The notes: a model not told the origin generated them from the letters alone. Positions 32,356 to 42,819 are shown, numbered from the stretch's first letter. The stretch is DNA of 64,000 bases from Stachybotrys elegans (GCA_020746835.1 JAGPNK010000027.1:124001-188000); one strand, 5' to 3'. Translations and numbers: made by a program.

Positions 32356-33912
32356 GCAGAGAGGCTTTGGCATGCTCATAGGAATGGTTCGAATGGCCGT
32401 GGATTGATAATAGCGAAATGAATTATAGCGCTCACAGTCGCTCTGCCATAATTAAGCCTCTGGATTGTCGACACATCTACATGTACAACCACATACTTTA
32501 TCAATGATGGTGAACGGGGGAAACTTCTCCCTTATATTGCACTACTGGACTTAGTCAAATTTATGGGCTTCCTCTATCCACGTGTGTAGGCCGAAATCTC
32601 TTATATGCTCCGGGTAAGACAACCTTGACTGCGACTGTCATTTCACCTCTACGAGACACCATGCGCAAGACCGGTCAGTCTGAGTCGGAGCCTATCCGAC
32701 TTCTAGGAGGAAAAGAAAACGGGGTCTCACTGCGCAAGATTTGTGGCACGCCAGAGTTTAAACCATCCACTGTTGTAATGGCCGTTGTTAAAAATCGCAA
32801 GTCCGTCCATTACCGCTCTTCACCAGGGAGCTGGAAGCATAGCCTTTGTAGAGGCTGTATGAGATTTGACGGAGACTGCCGTCTCATTCGAAACTATTTC
32901 TAGCATATCTTGCGCTGTCTGCCACCCCAACGACTAGAGTTACCGAAGTTCACCGATGGTGCTGAGTTTGCGTGGAGATGATAAGGACTCTGACCCGGCC
33001 AAATGATTTCACGATACATGGACAACCAGAACCAGGCATAGGCGCATATGTCGAAATTGCGAGACTGGTCGAAGGTCCCATGGGAATGGCCGGGTCCGAA
33101 ATGGAGAGAAGAGCCTGCAGCTAGGTCCAATCGGGGATTGACTAGGATATTCCACAGCTGACAGCAGCTTGATGGCAAAGATTAGACGAGGAGAATGATG
33201 ATGTGTGGATGGATCTAGACCAATGATCTTTTCCACTAATCAGCTGCCTTGCGATTCACACAATAGTTAGCAAACATAATATTATCCACTGCTGACTCAC
33301 GCTATCACTGTCTCCGAATCATGTTGGTCATGCTTACCCACGAAACGGTGTGTTGAACAGGTGTCTCCAATTTCCCTGCCTAGCATACCCGTTGCCTGAT
33401 CCATGACCCAGCGGCGATTTCTTCCTAATTTATCACCTTGCATTTTTTCCTCATTCATTATCCAACTATTTGTATGGAATTTGCTTAGTGGAAGATGAAT
33501 CAATGGCAAGTCTGCCTATCTAAGCATGGGCCATGGCAGTCAGCATCAGCCAAGAGACGCATCTGCTGACAACATTATCCGTGCGCAATTACATGGCTCT
33601 GAGTAACCGGGCCGAACCTTATGTATCCACGCTTATCTACACCTTGATTCCCGGTCATCCTGCTTCTCAAGCGTGGGTCAATTCTGCGACCTGATAAGCC
33701 GTCTTGGGAGGATGATGCGAAGTCATCCTGCTTTCCCAAAATGGAACGATTTTGCGAGCTGGTCAGTCAATATTGGTAGCATAGACGAGCAATCCCGTTT
33801 ATCCACTCAACATAGATCAGAGACGCTCACTATATATCTCGTACAGAGCTCCCTCCGAAATTTTGTTCCCTCCTATGCAGCGACGCGTTTCACAACTGTT
33901 AGACCTACAAAA
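32356..33912. other. long intergenic region upstream of the terpene synthase
   Basis: About 1.55 kb. Open frames are short and without motifs. An imperfect direct repeat lies at 33654-33767. No other feature was recognised. Confidence 0.5.
33654..33767. repeat. imperfect direct repeat in terpene synthase upstream region
   Basis: Two copies of about 45 bp, 33654-33698 and 33722-33767, both begin GTCATCCTGCTT and share a later TTxTGCGAxCTG core. They lie about 150-260 bp before the start codon of the cyclase. They may be a tandem duplication or a pair of regulator sites. Confidence 0.5.
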
Positions 33913-35051
33913 ATGGAGTCGGATTCCCAGCCTTTGACATCTAAAACATGTCCAGAATCCCCGAAGCTGGCATCGAGCCTTCGCCCCCTCTATCTTCAGT
34001 TCTTTCAGGATCTTGACCTTGATACGCCGCTCGAATTTGAGAGTCAAAAGCTTATGGATGCTGTGCTAAGCTTCGCCAGTAGTACAAACATACCCCTTCA
34101 ACCCAACACACCTTCTTATCAAGCTCTTATGGTTGGCTACTCATTTGGCAATGTAAGTTATTTTATTGCAAACTCACAGTCATGTCTAATGTGCTATAGA
34201 ACTGTCTGCCGTACCATGATCTTGATGTCAAAGTTTATGTGACCATCTACACGTGGCTGATTGTACTTTGTGATGATGCTGAGCAAACTGGGATAGTTCC
34301 TGATCTTGAGAAGTTTCAGCAACGTTGGATAATTGGAGAACAGCAGCCCACGGTCAGTTACTACTTGGAGTCTCAATACATCGTGTCAGGCACTAATGCA
34401 GACCAGGTACTCCTCCAAGCATTAGCCAAACAACTTCGCCTCAGCTATGATTTCTACCACCCAATAGTGGCCAATCTCATTGTCTGTTCCTCCTTCAACT
34501 TTATAACGTCCACGGCGCTTGCTGCTCGCGAGGGCATCAAACAGAAAATGACATCTCCTTCCGAAGGAGGTGACGGCTTTGCATGGTATTTGCGAGACAA
34601 AGACGGTGTGGGGGAGGCGTATGCATGGTTTACGTTCCCCAAGATTCAGTTCCCGAATCCAGACATTCCCGTCGAAGCTATTGACGACATGTCGCGATTT
34701 TTCGCACATGCGAATGATGTACTATCGTAAGTTTGACCAAGGCATATCTTGCCCTGTACTAACAGTTTCAGGTTCTACAAGGAAGAACTGAGTGGCGAAG
34801 ACACCAACTACATAAACCGCAAAGCCATGTACCAAAAGGCAGATACTCATTCCGTGCTCCGGGCTACTGCTCAGGATGCAGTTGATTGCTCGCGCCGTAT
34901 CCGGAGTGTGCTACGTGGCAAAGGGGAGTATGAGACGGCTTGGCGGTTATACGCCGCAGGCTACATCAGAATGCATGTGCTGAGAGCACGCTACAGATTG
35001 AATGAGGTCGGAGTTGGGAGGGAGCCAGATGTGCAAGAGATACTCCAATAA
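33913..35051 (+). CDS. terpene synthase of the trichodiene synthase family
   Basis: Four exons (33913-34152, 34200-34352, 34407-34726, 34772-35051) give about 330 residues. The Asp-rich metal site is in TWLIVLCDDAEQTG and the second metal motif is in FFAHANDVLSFYKEEL, an N-D-x-x-S-x-x-K-E (NSE) element. GEQQPT, HPIVANLIVCSSFNF, YAWFTFPKIQFPNPD and a C-terminal MHVLRARYRLNEVG follow the trichodiene/longiborneol synthase pattern, in which class I enzymes ionise farnesyl diphosphate to a sesquiterpene. The third exon start is chosen at 34407, using acceptor CCAG, because it gives the family's normal spacing; the frame also reads through. All metal ligands are present, so activity is plausible. 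The product cannot be deduced. No P450 lies next to it; the nearest is the broken one near 48.5 kb. Confidence 0.88.
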
Positions 35052-36642
35052 TCTTTATTCTACGTTGTTAACTAAGTGCTCGAGATTCAAACAGTTCAAG
35101 GGGTGGCAACTATAATTCTGATGTATGGGAGAGAATGGAGTCTTTTTCACGTAGCGACGGACACTGCAGGCTTATGGGTTCAAACGAAGTATTTTGTTAT
35201 CGCTCTACAAATCCTGACAGCCGTGTGGAACATGAACTCGGCTTCCTTCTTTTCCAGGCCTTAGGCCTAGTGTTTTCTACTAAGTCCAAGCTAGCAACTC
35301 CGTAATTGCGCAACAACGGAAGAGCATTGAGGGTTTAGCCACACAACAGCATGGTACAAGAGAAGAGCGCCACCTCATTCTTGTATGCGAATCCTGCTTC
35401 TTCTCGATACATACGACCATACCTACCAGAAAATACGGGATCCCGTCCGCTCTCCCCAAGTCAACCTGGTAAGGGGCAGATTAGTAGTTGGGTCGGTGAC
35501 GACCAGCGAACACCGGCTGTTGTATGTCTCTTTATTTTTTATTCCGTAATTTTTGGTCTGCATCTCTTCCCTCTGTTTCCTTGCCGCATCTTTCCTTGTG
35601 TGGAAACCCCTGATCACGCGCTCAAATAGGATAGAATGTGGGAATTCCCGATACCGAGCTCATATGGGATAGAGGGGCCTCGAGAAACCCCTTTGACCAC
35701 ACGACAATATCAGGCCAGTGGATGACGGTTGGCAGGAAAATATGTGTCGGCGAAAGATACGCCTTGACTTTGCCAGAAGGCACCAGCCTAATCAGCTCGT
35801 GAAATATCGGCTTCGATAGTGTCGTGACACTGGCATGTACATTCTCAAGTGGGCATGTGACCATTTAAATATACTACACCTGGTTACAAAAGGCTAGTCA
35901 AATCTGCACAGGTATTTTGGACACATGCGGAGCATCTTCCGCTCTCTGGGTGGAAAAGTCGGCAGTAGAGAACTAGGGTGAGATATCTCAAAATAGTATC
36001 TAGTCAAGCGACTTTCAATTTTAAGCCCCACTGCGGTTGAGGAAAACTCCTGTATTCGGACTAGACATAATCCTGAAACCCACTCTCTATTCCATATGCG
36101 CCACCACCCCGTATTGCCTCAAGTCTAGGTCGTGTGTGGAGCCTGACTATTCGATTCTTATAGCCAGATGGAGACTAGATGTTATTGCAGGATGAACTTG
36201 ATATCAGCCTTGACCACTTCCTTGCAAGTTGGCCCCTGACCAGCTGGCAGACGTTTCCGCATCGGGAGCTTAGTCTCGACGGTGGATGATCTACGCTTCA
36301 GCTACTGGGGTGACATTCCAGGGTTTTTACCCAAATTTCCAGTTGCTCGCGCCCGCACAGGCTGGTTCACAAGGCTCTGTAAGGCTGGCAAAGTGGAATA
36401 ACCGGCTTCTGCATGGATGCCTAGCACCTCCTTTCTATCCATGGAAGGCCTGGGTTTGTGGGTCCGTCATATAGCAGGAGGCGTTCTAGACAGAGCGGTC
36501 TGTCGAGCCGTCATCTGGGGCAGTTATTAGTGTTGTCAAGTTTTGGTATTAAGCCTTAGTCCCCGGGTGGCTTAGAGATCTTTGTTGTCCGTCCCTCAGC
36601 CTTTCCTTTATTGTCTTCTGCCGCCCTCGGCCACGACTCATC
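35052..36642. other. long intergenic region, no gene recognised
   Basis: About 1.6 kb between two co-directional genes. Frames are shorter than 95 codons and lack motifs. No tRNA or clear repeat was seen. Confidence 0.5.
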
Positions 36643-38002
36643 ATGTACGGTTCGCCAAACGAGGCCTACGGGATCCTTATCCCACGAGCGAGCGAATATG
36701 TCTGCAATACCGACAGAGCGTCAGACTACTATGGGCTTGGAGTGCGGCTCGGTATCTACCTGTCGTGGTTCCAGGCTTGGATCGCCAACACGATGCTGCC
36801 CTCCGAGATAGGGGCCGCCGCTGACACCAATACCGTCTTCCTCTTGACTCTATTCGTTGCCATGGCCATCGACAGTATGAGCGGCCCACTGGCTCAGGTC
36901 GACGCACTCGTTCTCATGCACCTCTGCGGTGGTGCGACTTTCGGAATTCTCAGCATCTGGGGCTACCGAACACGACTGTATATCGACAACGGCCCCAAGG
37001 CGATCGGTCTATTTGGGAGCTGGGGCACGCATTTCCGAGTTTTTATCAGCCTAGCCATCAGTATCTACGGACTATGGTTCTGGGTCTGGGGCATCACTGG
37101 CGGCCTGCGAAGCCTCGGTCCCAACGACGGTATGGAGGGTACCACTCCCAATGCGCCCGAGTGTGGGGTCGTCTACACCTTCTTCTTTGCCAGGCTCCAT
37201 GCTGCCGGTGGTATCCGGTACTTCTACATCTTCGTCTGCTCGGGATGTTTGCTCTACTTTGCTGCCATGTTCTTCACGTCGTTGCTGACGGCATGGTTCC
37301 ATATTGATGTCTTTGCTGGAAAAGTTCACAACCACTGGTCAAATGAGGCACGCCATGAAGATGACGGCTCTATACACAGGCCTCGATATGTGACCGGATT
37401 CAATCGGGAAGAGTAAGTTGACTCAAGGACACGGTTTGGCCTTGCTGACAGAGTCTAGGCTTGCTATGATGCACAAATTCCTTCGCGTCATGAACCTGAT
37501 TTGGCTCGTCTTCTCGGCCGTCATGGTTGAAATTACCCTCAACTTCAACCACATTGATGGTGTGCTCGGTGGACCACAGAACAACCTTTCCAGCCCTGGC
37601 CAGCTTCTTCCTCTCCTTGTTGGTGCTGTTGGATTTGCTAGCACCGGCTACCAGCTGGTACAGGACAAACTCTTCAACAGAGAGAAGCGATCCAAAATCT
37701 TCCGCCGACGACGGTTTGGACCCCGCACACTTAGATCAACCACCAACCTTGATCGTCAACAAGAAAAGAGATCAGTATTCGTCAGGTACCTGGTGGGATG
37801 GCTGCCGTGGCTGAGTCTACTACAGCATTTTGATGAAGAGTTGTTGGCAGAGGGCATATCCAGACAAGGCACTGGGTTTGACAGCGAGCCAGCAACTCCA
37901 GGTTTGCCTCTTACCCCAGCGTTCCAAAGGCCCATGGAGTACCGTAGAGCTCCCACGGTCGAATTTGCGGAGAGTACTACGTCTGATCCCAAAGTGGTAT
38001 AA
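36643..38002 (+). CDS. fungal seven-helix membrane protein, function unknown
   Basis: Two exons (36643-37412, 37459-38002) joined over a 46-bp intron give about 437 residues. I count seven hydrophobic helices: YLSWFQAWIANTML, VFLLTLFVAMAI, VLMHLCGGATFGILSIWGY, FISLAISIYGLWFWVWGI, YFYIFVCSGCLLYFAAMFF, VMNLIWLVFSAVMVEI and LLPLLVGAVGFASTGYQ. An N-terminal EYVCNTDRASDYYGLGVRLG block and a PNAPECGVVYTFFFARLHA loop look conserved in uncharacterised sordariomycete proteins. The basic C-terminal tail (KRSKIFRRRRFGPRT) should be cytosolic. It is not a known transporter or a typical GPCR. A sensor or scaffold role would be speculation. The frame is intact. Confidence 0.75.
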
Positions 38003-38350
38003 AAGGTATAATTCGGAAATTGCCATATCAATAGATGTCAACAAGTGGCGTTAAAGCGAGCGTGTTCTTTGCCTTTCTGTCGACATGACTGGAGTGAGCA
38101 TCAATGTCTTGGGCTGGCCTTTCAGCTGAAAGAGTGGGAGATGGAGAGGATGGATTCTGTACGAGGACATATCGCGAGTAGAATTATGTCATTCAATAGA
38201 TATGCCTGTTGCGTCAAGTTCTCCATCGAGACATTCATAGATCCTTCACATCATATTGTAAATAAAATCTCGCGAGTATGATCGAGATCATAAATTTTCA
38301 GGAGTAATTTTAACACTCCCCAGCTGGCAGTAGAAGCAACTGCTACTGTA
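38003..38350. other. short convergent intergenic region
   Basis: About 350 bp between the 3' ends of the 7-TM gene and the SNG1-like gene. Nothing was recognised. Confidence 0.5.
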
Positions 38351-39925
38351 TCAACTCTCATCATCACCGACAAGACGGAAGCTGGGCCCCGTGTTAAATC
38401 TCTGCGCCTCCGAATTCAACCTCTTGATTTGATGATCAAGTTCTTCAAGAGCTGCCTGCGCCTGGGTTCTCGCCTGGTCGACCTGCGCAAGTGACTGGGC
38501 TTCATTGCCGTCACCAGCGGAAGCCATGCCATCGCGTGACGAGCTGTCCGGCTTCTCTTTGGTCGAATCACCGGCCTCCTGTCGGCGCTGCTCATCGTGG
38601 TCGTGTTCCAACTTGAGGGCTGCTTCGACACGTATACGCATACTCTCCTTTGCGGCATCGTCCGCCATGACGGCGTAATGGCAGCGCCTATACACGCCTA
38701 TGGTGGTCCAGACAATGCCGTTTATCTCGTAGAAGAAAAGAATGGGGAGGGAGTAATACAGGTGAGGGTTGCAACCATTAGACCATACATCGGTAAGTGT
38801 TTCGTACACTTGATGCGAAGGCATGGCGTAGGACCAGCGGTAGAATCCCGACGCGAGTGTGAAGGGAATGATAACGGATGTAACATTGCAGACAATCCAG
38901 GTAACAAGGGCCAACGGGACAAACTGTGGTGGTATCCAAATGGTAAAGACATCGAGGGTGAGGAAGTTGCCATGAGAGAAGAGCCAAACGGTCAGCCAAG
39001 TCAAGACATATTGCACCCTCGATAGGTCCCAGCTAACCCTGAACGCCCAAATGGCGGTGGTCAGAAGCAGTGAGCCAATCAGGGTAAAGACGACGGAGAT
39101 GACGTAACGGACGACGGCAATGTGCGTAGGAGGTATCCGCGAGTAAACTTTGAACTTTGCATAGAGCGCGTTCAGAACACCGAGGTAGAAGAAGTCTTGA
39201 ATGAGCACCAGGACAATTACAATGGTGTTGTAGACGATTCGGGTTCCCTGGGTCGTCTCTTTGATGTTGATGGATCTCAGCTGCCACGGGTTGGCAAAGG
39301 CAGAGATTGCAGCGGCATTGTCAGATGGGATGCTTGGTAGGACGGAAGTGCCGTTGATGGCTACATAGGCGCTGCGGGCTGCCTCGGCCAGAGTGCGCAA
39401 ATTCTGGGCCACTAGACTGTCCATGTTCGTTGGGTACCTTGCTTCATTCCAGATGAAAGCGAGGGCATCCGACGCATCGTACTGGTCTGCGTTTGTGCCA
39501 GTCACGGCGAGACCCAGTCTCTCCGAGGCCCCTGGGGTGATGAACAGAGCAGCCCAGTACCTGACGTGGCAGACAGCCTCCCACAGGTGGCTTTCAGTCG
39601 GAAACTCGGCGGGAGAGCTCTCGTACAAGGTAGGAAAGCTGCTCGACCGCAACTTGCCGTAGGCGTTTCGCACCGACTGGCCGATGATGCCGCCGTCGTA
39701 GTCGACCCAGACGATAGTGGCGCGGTCGGTTCGGGTAGGCTGCTGGTACAATGCACCAAAGAGGTAGCAGAACAAGGAGAAGAACAAAAAGACGATAATG
39801 AGGAGATTGAGCGAAGCAGCCTTGAAGAATTGAACCCGATCTCTCTGCACTTCGGGGTGCGACAATGGGTAGCGGTTGTCACATGCGCGAGGATATCTCT
39901 TGCGCACGATAGGGGGCGGTGCCAT
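38351..39925 (-). CDS. SNG1-like / DUF3533 membrane protein
   Basis: A single-exon 524-residue protein. A cytosolic N-terminus is followed by helix LLIIVFLFFSLFCYLFGALY and the large extracytoplasmic block beginning IVWVDYDGGIIGQSVRNAYG, with AEFPTESHLWEAVCHVRYWA-ALFITPGA. Four to five helices then follow (VIVLVLIQDFFYLGVLNALY, VISVVFTLIGSLLLTTAIWA, LALVTWIVCNVTSVIIPFTL and others). WSYAMPSHQVYETLTDVWSNG is a block typical of DUF3533, the family of yeast SNG1, linked to nitrosoguanidine resistance and thought to act at the plasma membrane in lipid or efflux functions. The C-terminus is a hydrophilic, likely coiled-coil tail. Length matches the family and the frame is intact. Confidence 0.88.
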   Translation of the reverse strand: MAPPPIVRKRYPRACDNRYPLSHPEVQRDRVQFFKAASLNLLIIVFLFFSLFCYLFGALYQQPTRTDRATIVWVDYDGGIIGQSVRNAYGKLRSSSFPTLYESSPAEFPTESHLWEAVCHVRYWAALFITPGASERLGLAVTGTNADQYDASDALAFIWNEARYPTNMDSLVAQNLRTLAEAARSAYVAINGTSVLPSIPSDNAAAISAFANPWQLRSINIKETTQGTRIVYNTIVIVLVLIQDFFYLGVLNALYAKFKVYSRIPPTHIAVVRYVISVVFTLIGSLLLTTAIWAFRVSWDLSRVQYVLTWLTVWLFSHGNFLTLDVFTIWIPPQFVPLALVTWIVCNVTSVIIPFTLASGFYRWSYAMPSHQVYETLTDVWSNGCNPHLYYSLPILFFYEINGIVWTTIGVYRRCHYAVMADDAAKESMRIRVEAALKLEHDHDEQRRQEAGDSTKEKPDSSSRDGMASAGDGNEAQSLAQVDQARTQAQAALEELDHQIKRLNSEAQRFNTGPSFRLVGDDES

Positions 39926-40339
39926 GGCCGATGCTGGTGAGGAACAGGTGTTCAGCGATCAGGATATGATGAAAGGGGCATGCTGCTGCCAAGATGATGC
40001 ACGCTACAAATTTGAGTTTGGCCCTGATGTCGTCGACCGCGGTAAGGACGGCAGCTCCGTGATTGGTCGGACCGTGACACGCTACGTTGCGCTTGCGGCA
40101 ACTTCGGCGAGCTCTCCAAATGGGTAGATAAGTAGAAGAGCAAAGGCTTCCTTGTATGTGATGATACTAGTTTGCATAAAAAGGAGAGGTTTATGCATTA
40201 TTCTAGAGATTAGAAGCTATGCATATTTCATAAGACCGGCGTTCATCTAAGAGTATCGGCAGAATTTACTTTTGCAAGGAAGAGTGCGATTTTGCAGGCA
40301 GGGCAAATAGCGCGAATAGAGCTTGACGAATGCCTTGAT

Positions 40340-40470
40340 TAGGTGTGACTATCTAAGCGGCCCTATTGGCCCTTTTATAGAAGCAGTGGACCCACTACCC
40401 TGAAGCGCAAGTGCGCTTTAGGATGCTTTAGATAGAGCGCGTTCCGCGCTCAAGCCTATCTACCCGGGAC
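40340..40470. repeat. transposon-remnant-like stretch with two perfect hairpins
   Basis: Two perfect inverted repeats sit 16 bp apart: AAGCGCA-AG-TGCGCTT at 40403-40418 and GAGCGCG-TTC-CGCGCTC at 40435-40451. The flank GGACCCACTACCCTG and the GGCCCTATTGGCCC palindrome resemble subterminal sequence of fungal hAT-type elements or MITEs. That likeness is from memory and unproven. No transposase is present. Confidence 0.4.
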
Positions 40471-40800
40471 TTTTTCCCACAACTTTTCATCCATGTACGA
40501 ATGCAGGAGAGAGCTCATTTTACACGCTTATGATTACTTGGTTACTGCTGTGCATATTGTTGAGGACTTGAGAACTTATACACAAAATAAGACAAAATTT
40601 TGACTTTGAATTCTTGTGGAATGAAATCAAGAGGTTAAATCAAAACGCAAGGGTGTCTCTGGCGTATGTTGTGAAGCATGTTCAATTGCAATACTAGAAT
40701 GATTCACATAGCAATACACGGGTAAACCTGACTGCGAGAAACAGGGCGCAAAGCGGAAGCAACACGCAAATGCCGCAATATAGAGACCCCCCCATAGATG

Positions 40801-40806
40801 TATAAA
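40801..40806 (+). promoter_or_regulatory. TATA box before the small ORF
   Basis: TATAAA lies 125 bp before an ATG in a good context (CCACCATGA), with a pyrimidine-rich leader between. It is one of the best core-promoter arrangements in the window. Confidence 0.55.
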
Positions 40807-40925
40807 AGCTGCCCCGAGTCGGCACAATCGGCATCTCCCTTCTCAGCGCACCTGTATCATCTTCAAGAAGAAGGACTATCTTCACCCTTGGCAAGCCCTT
40901 TTACCACTGCCTCTTTTACGCCACC

Positions 40926-41039
40926 ATGAAATCACTCGACATCATCCTTGCCGTTTGGGCTGCTGGACATTGGCGAGCCATAGACAGTCTCCCATTCGAT
41001 CGACCAAGGGCAAGCTCAATTGATGAGGCACCATTTTGA
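40926..41039 (+). CDS. possible 37-residue secreted peptide or truncated first exon
   Basis: An ATG in context CCACCATGA opens 37 codons beginning MKSLDIILAVWAAGHWRAID, which looks like a short signal peptide, and ends EAPF before a stop. A TATA box and CT-rich leader precede it, as in strongly expressed secreted-protein genes. Just after the stop, a CTAAG element and a CCCAG end resemble an intron 3' half, so the ORF may be the first exon of a decayed larger gene; I could not extend it in frame. There is no known family. Cysteines are absent, so it is not a disulfide-rich effector type. Confidence 0.35.
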   Translation: MKSLDIILAVWAAGHWRAIDSLPFDRPRASSIDEAPF

Positions 41040-41324
41040 GTTATATTTTCATTTTCCTAAGCACTGACGTCCCAGACGAACCTACAAAGACACCGTACAG
41101 AACTTAGTCCCATTTTGCTAAACACCTTCTAAGCATCTGTTGATTCTTGCCCATCTATGTGATCATGGTGGACAACCAAGAATGACGGGTCAGCTTACAC
41201 ACCCAACCCCAAGCCTCGTTTCTCGACCAAAACAAAAAAAACACCATCACCATTTAGATGACACTCGAACGAAAAAAAAAAATGAGATAAAAGACATGTC
41301 AGACAAACAAAAAGAATCGTGAGT

Positions 41325-41449
41325 GCTTACTAAGGGAGTCGAACCCTTACCCCACGCTTGGAAGGCGTGGATCCTAACCTTCGGAAAAGTTAGTTATGTT
41401 ATGGAATTCCTGGGGAATTCGGTAGTATTTACCGTTAGACCAAGTAAGC
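41325..41449 (-). tRNA. tRNA-Gly(UCC)-like gene with noncanonical insertion
   Basis: The minus strand shows a perfect 7-bp acceptor (GCTTACT/AGTAAGC), a D-arm with TAACGGTA, an anticodon arm CACGC-CTTCCAA-GCGTG with anticodon TCC at 41360-41362, and a T-arm AAGGG-TTCGACT-CCCTT. Between the D-arm and the anticodon stem lie about 50 extra nt (roughly 41371-41424) that can fold into two small hairpins. Nuclear tRNA introns normally sit one base after the anticodon, so this is not a standard intron. It may be an insertion-disrupted tRNA or an unusual one. Confidence 0.6.
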
Positions 41450-41952
41450 GAATTCGATGTGTGGCAAATTTTTCATTCAGTATAAGATTCAACACTTCGC
41501 GTTTTCGCAGCAACTGTTGATCCCGTTGTCAACCTAGCAATCCTCCTCTCCATTTATCCCACGAATCAGACTGAGTAGCACGCACACTGTTAACGAGTTT
41601 ATAAAACAACCATCTTAGTACTTCATTCTAGCAACCCCTGCAATGATGGGCGTTGCAGCTGTAACTACTCACTTTCACTCTCGTGTCTGGGAATTCTGCA
41701 AATGAACATCTTGGGATTACTGAAAGTCAGTCCGATAGAAAAGACACTCAATCGGCCCGGGATACATTCTTTCTCGTTTCACTCATGTGGATACCTGAAA
41801 GTTGCCCATGTAGCATTTATACGCGTCTATTTTACACACTGTTACACACTCGTGACTGTACTGTTGTGGTTCTACTCATATCTAGAAACAGAGGAACGCT
41901 CAGGGTGTATTACCCAAATCAAACAAAGGCGGAGTAACCGAGACACCTATAC
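41450..41952. other. intergenic, no gene recognised
   Basis: About 500 bp between the tRNA 5' end and the 3' end of the AA8-like gene. Open frames run antisense into that gene and are shadows. Confidence 0.5.
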
Positions 41953-42819
41953 TCAGTCGTCCTCATCGTCGCTGTCGTCGCTGTCATCTCCTGCACCACC
42001 ACCTCCGCGACCACCTCCTCTCGGAACTTCATCATCGTCCTCATCATCGCTGTCTCCACTGTCACCAAAGGCATTTGGCGTCGCTGCTACTGCCCTATTG
42101 GAGGCACCCACTAGCGCTCCTGCTGACGCTGCGATCTGCTCAAATCCTGCCGAGGTAGCACTGGCCCATCTAGCGGTGAAGGGCCCAAATCCTCGCTCGT
42201 GGAAGCCGAGGCGAGCGCCTGGATCGGCCGGGTTGGATACAGCTCGCTCAGATAGCGCCCATCCCATAACCGCATTGCCCACCGTCGCCTGAGGCCCAAG
42301 GCCGAGGGTGGCATCCAGACAGTTTTCACAGAGGAATGTATACGTGAGGAAGGTGTCGTTGACAGAGATCCCGCTCGCAATGGGCCTTACTTTGAAGTTT
42401 CCCCCGACTTCAGGGGGGTTATCCTCGTCAGTGGCCTGTCGAAATGACGACATCACTCCTCCGTTACCGTCCGGCCATGCAGCTAAGATGAAGTTACCCT
42501 CCATGTCTCCCGTCAAGCCAAATGCTCCCCAGCCGACGCCATTCGCGAGGGGGAAGGTAAGTTGGCCGATGAATGAGGATGAGTTGGTGTCTTGGACGGA
42601 GCGGGTAAAGGCGAACCCAAAGGTAGTTCGAGCGCCAAAGAATCTCTCCATAGTTAGGCCAGTCTCTTGGTCTGTGTAGGGAGTGCTCTCTTGGCCGAAG
42701 GAGGAGGTAGGCTCATCAGACCGGACGAGTAATGGAAGATGAAGGGCAGCGACGACAGCGGCCAGGCCAGCACTGCGCAGCCCAGAGCCTCGCGCTCTTC
42801 TTGGAACATTGATCGGCAT
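41953..42819 (-). CDS. secreted AA8/DOMON-like haem domain protein with acidic tail
   Basis: A 288-residue single-exon protein. An N-terminal basic region and hydrophobic segment (SAGLAAVVAALHLPLLVRS) form a probable signal peptide. The mature part reads YTDQETGLTMERFFGARTTF, GQLTFPLANGVGWGAFGLTG, DMEGNFILAAWPDGNGGVMS and a late GFHERGFGPFTARW. This order resembles the cytochrome domain (AA8) of cellobiose dehydrogenase, where a Met and a His bind haem b; candidate ligands here are Met in GDMEGN and His in GFHERG. No dehydrogenase domain or cellulose-binding module is attached. The last 45 residues are Asp/Ser/Glu-rich with a GGGRGGGG hinge, lacking a GPI-type tail. It could act as a free extracellular electron carrier, which is inference. 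Confidence 0.72.
   Translation of the reverse strand: MPINVPRRARGSGLRSAGLAAVVAALHLPLLVRSDEPTSSFGQESTPYTDQETGLTMERFFGARTTFGFAFTRSVQDTNSSSFIGQLTFPLANGVGWGAFGLTGDMEGNFILAAWPDGNGGVMSSFRQATDEDNPPEVGGNFKVRPIASGISVNDTFLTYTFLCENCLDATLGLGPQATVGNAVMGWALSERAVSNPADPGARLGFHERGFGPFTARWASATSAGFEQIAASAGALVGASNRAVAATPNAFGDSGDSDDEDDDEVPRGGGRGGGGAGDDSDDSDDEDD

Larger units (their letters stand above)
39926..40925. other. intergenic with repeat-like hairpins and a core promoter
   Basis: About 1 kb. It contains the hairpin pair at 40403-40451 inside a repeat-like stretch and a TATA box at 40801. No long gene was recognised. Confidence 0.5.

Noticed and set aside
34353..34401. 49-nt intron candidate in the terpene synthase ending at the first AG
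   Set aside because: Phase is lost; the next acceptor (34406) keeps phase and restores the family spacing.
41953..42292. Long + strand Ser/Pro-rich frame opposite the AA8-like gene
   Set aside because: It is the antisense of the Asp/Ser/Glu-rich tail and has no independent support.
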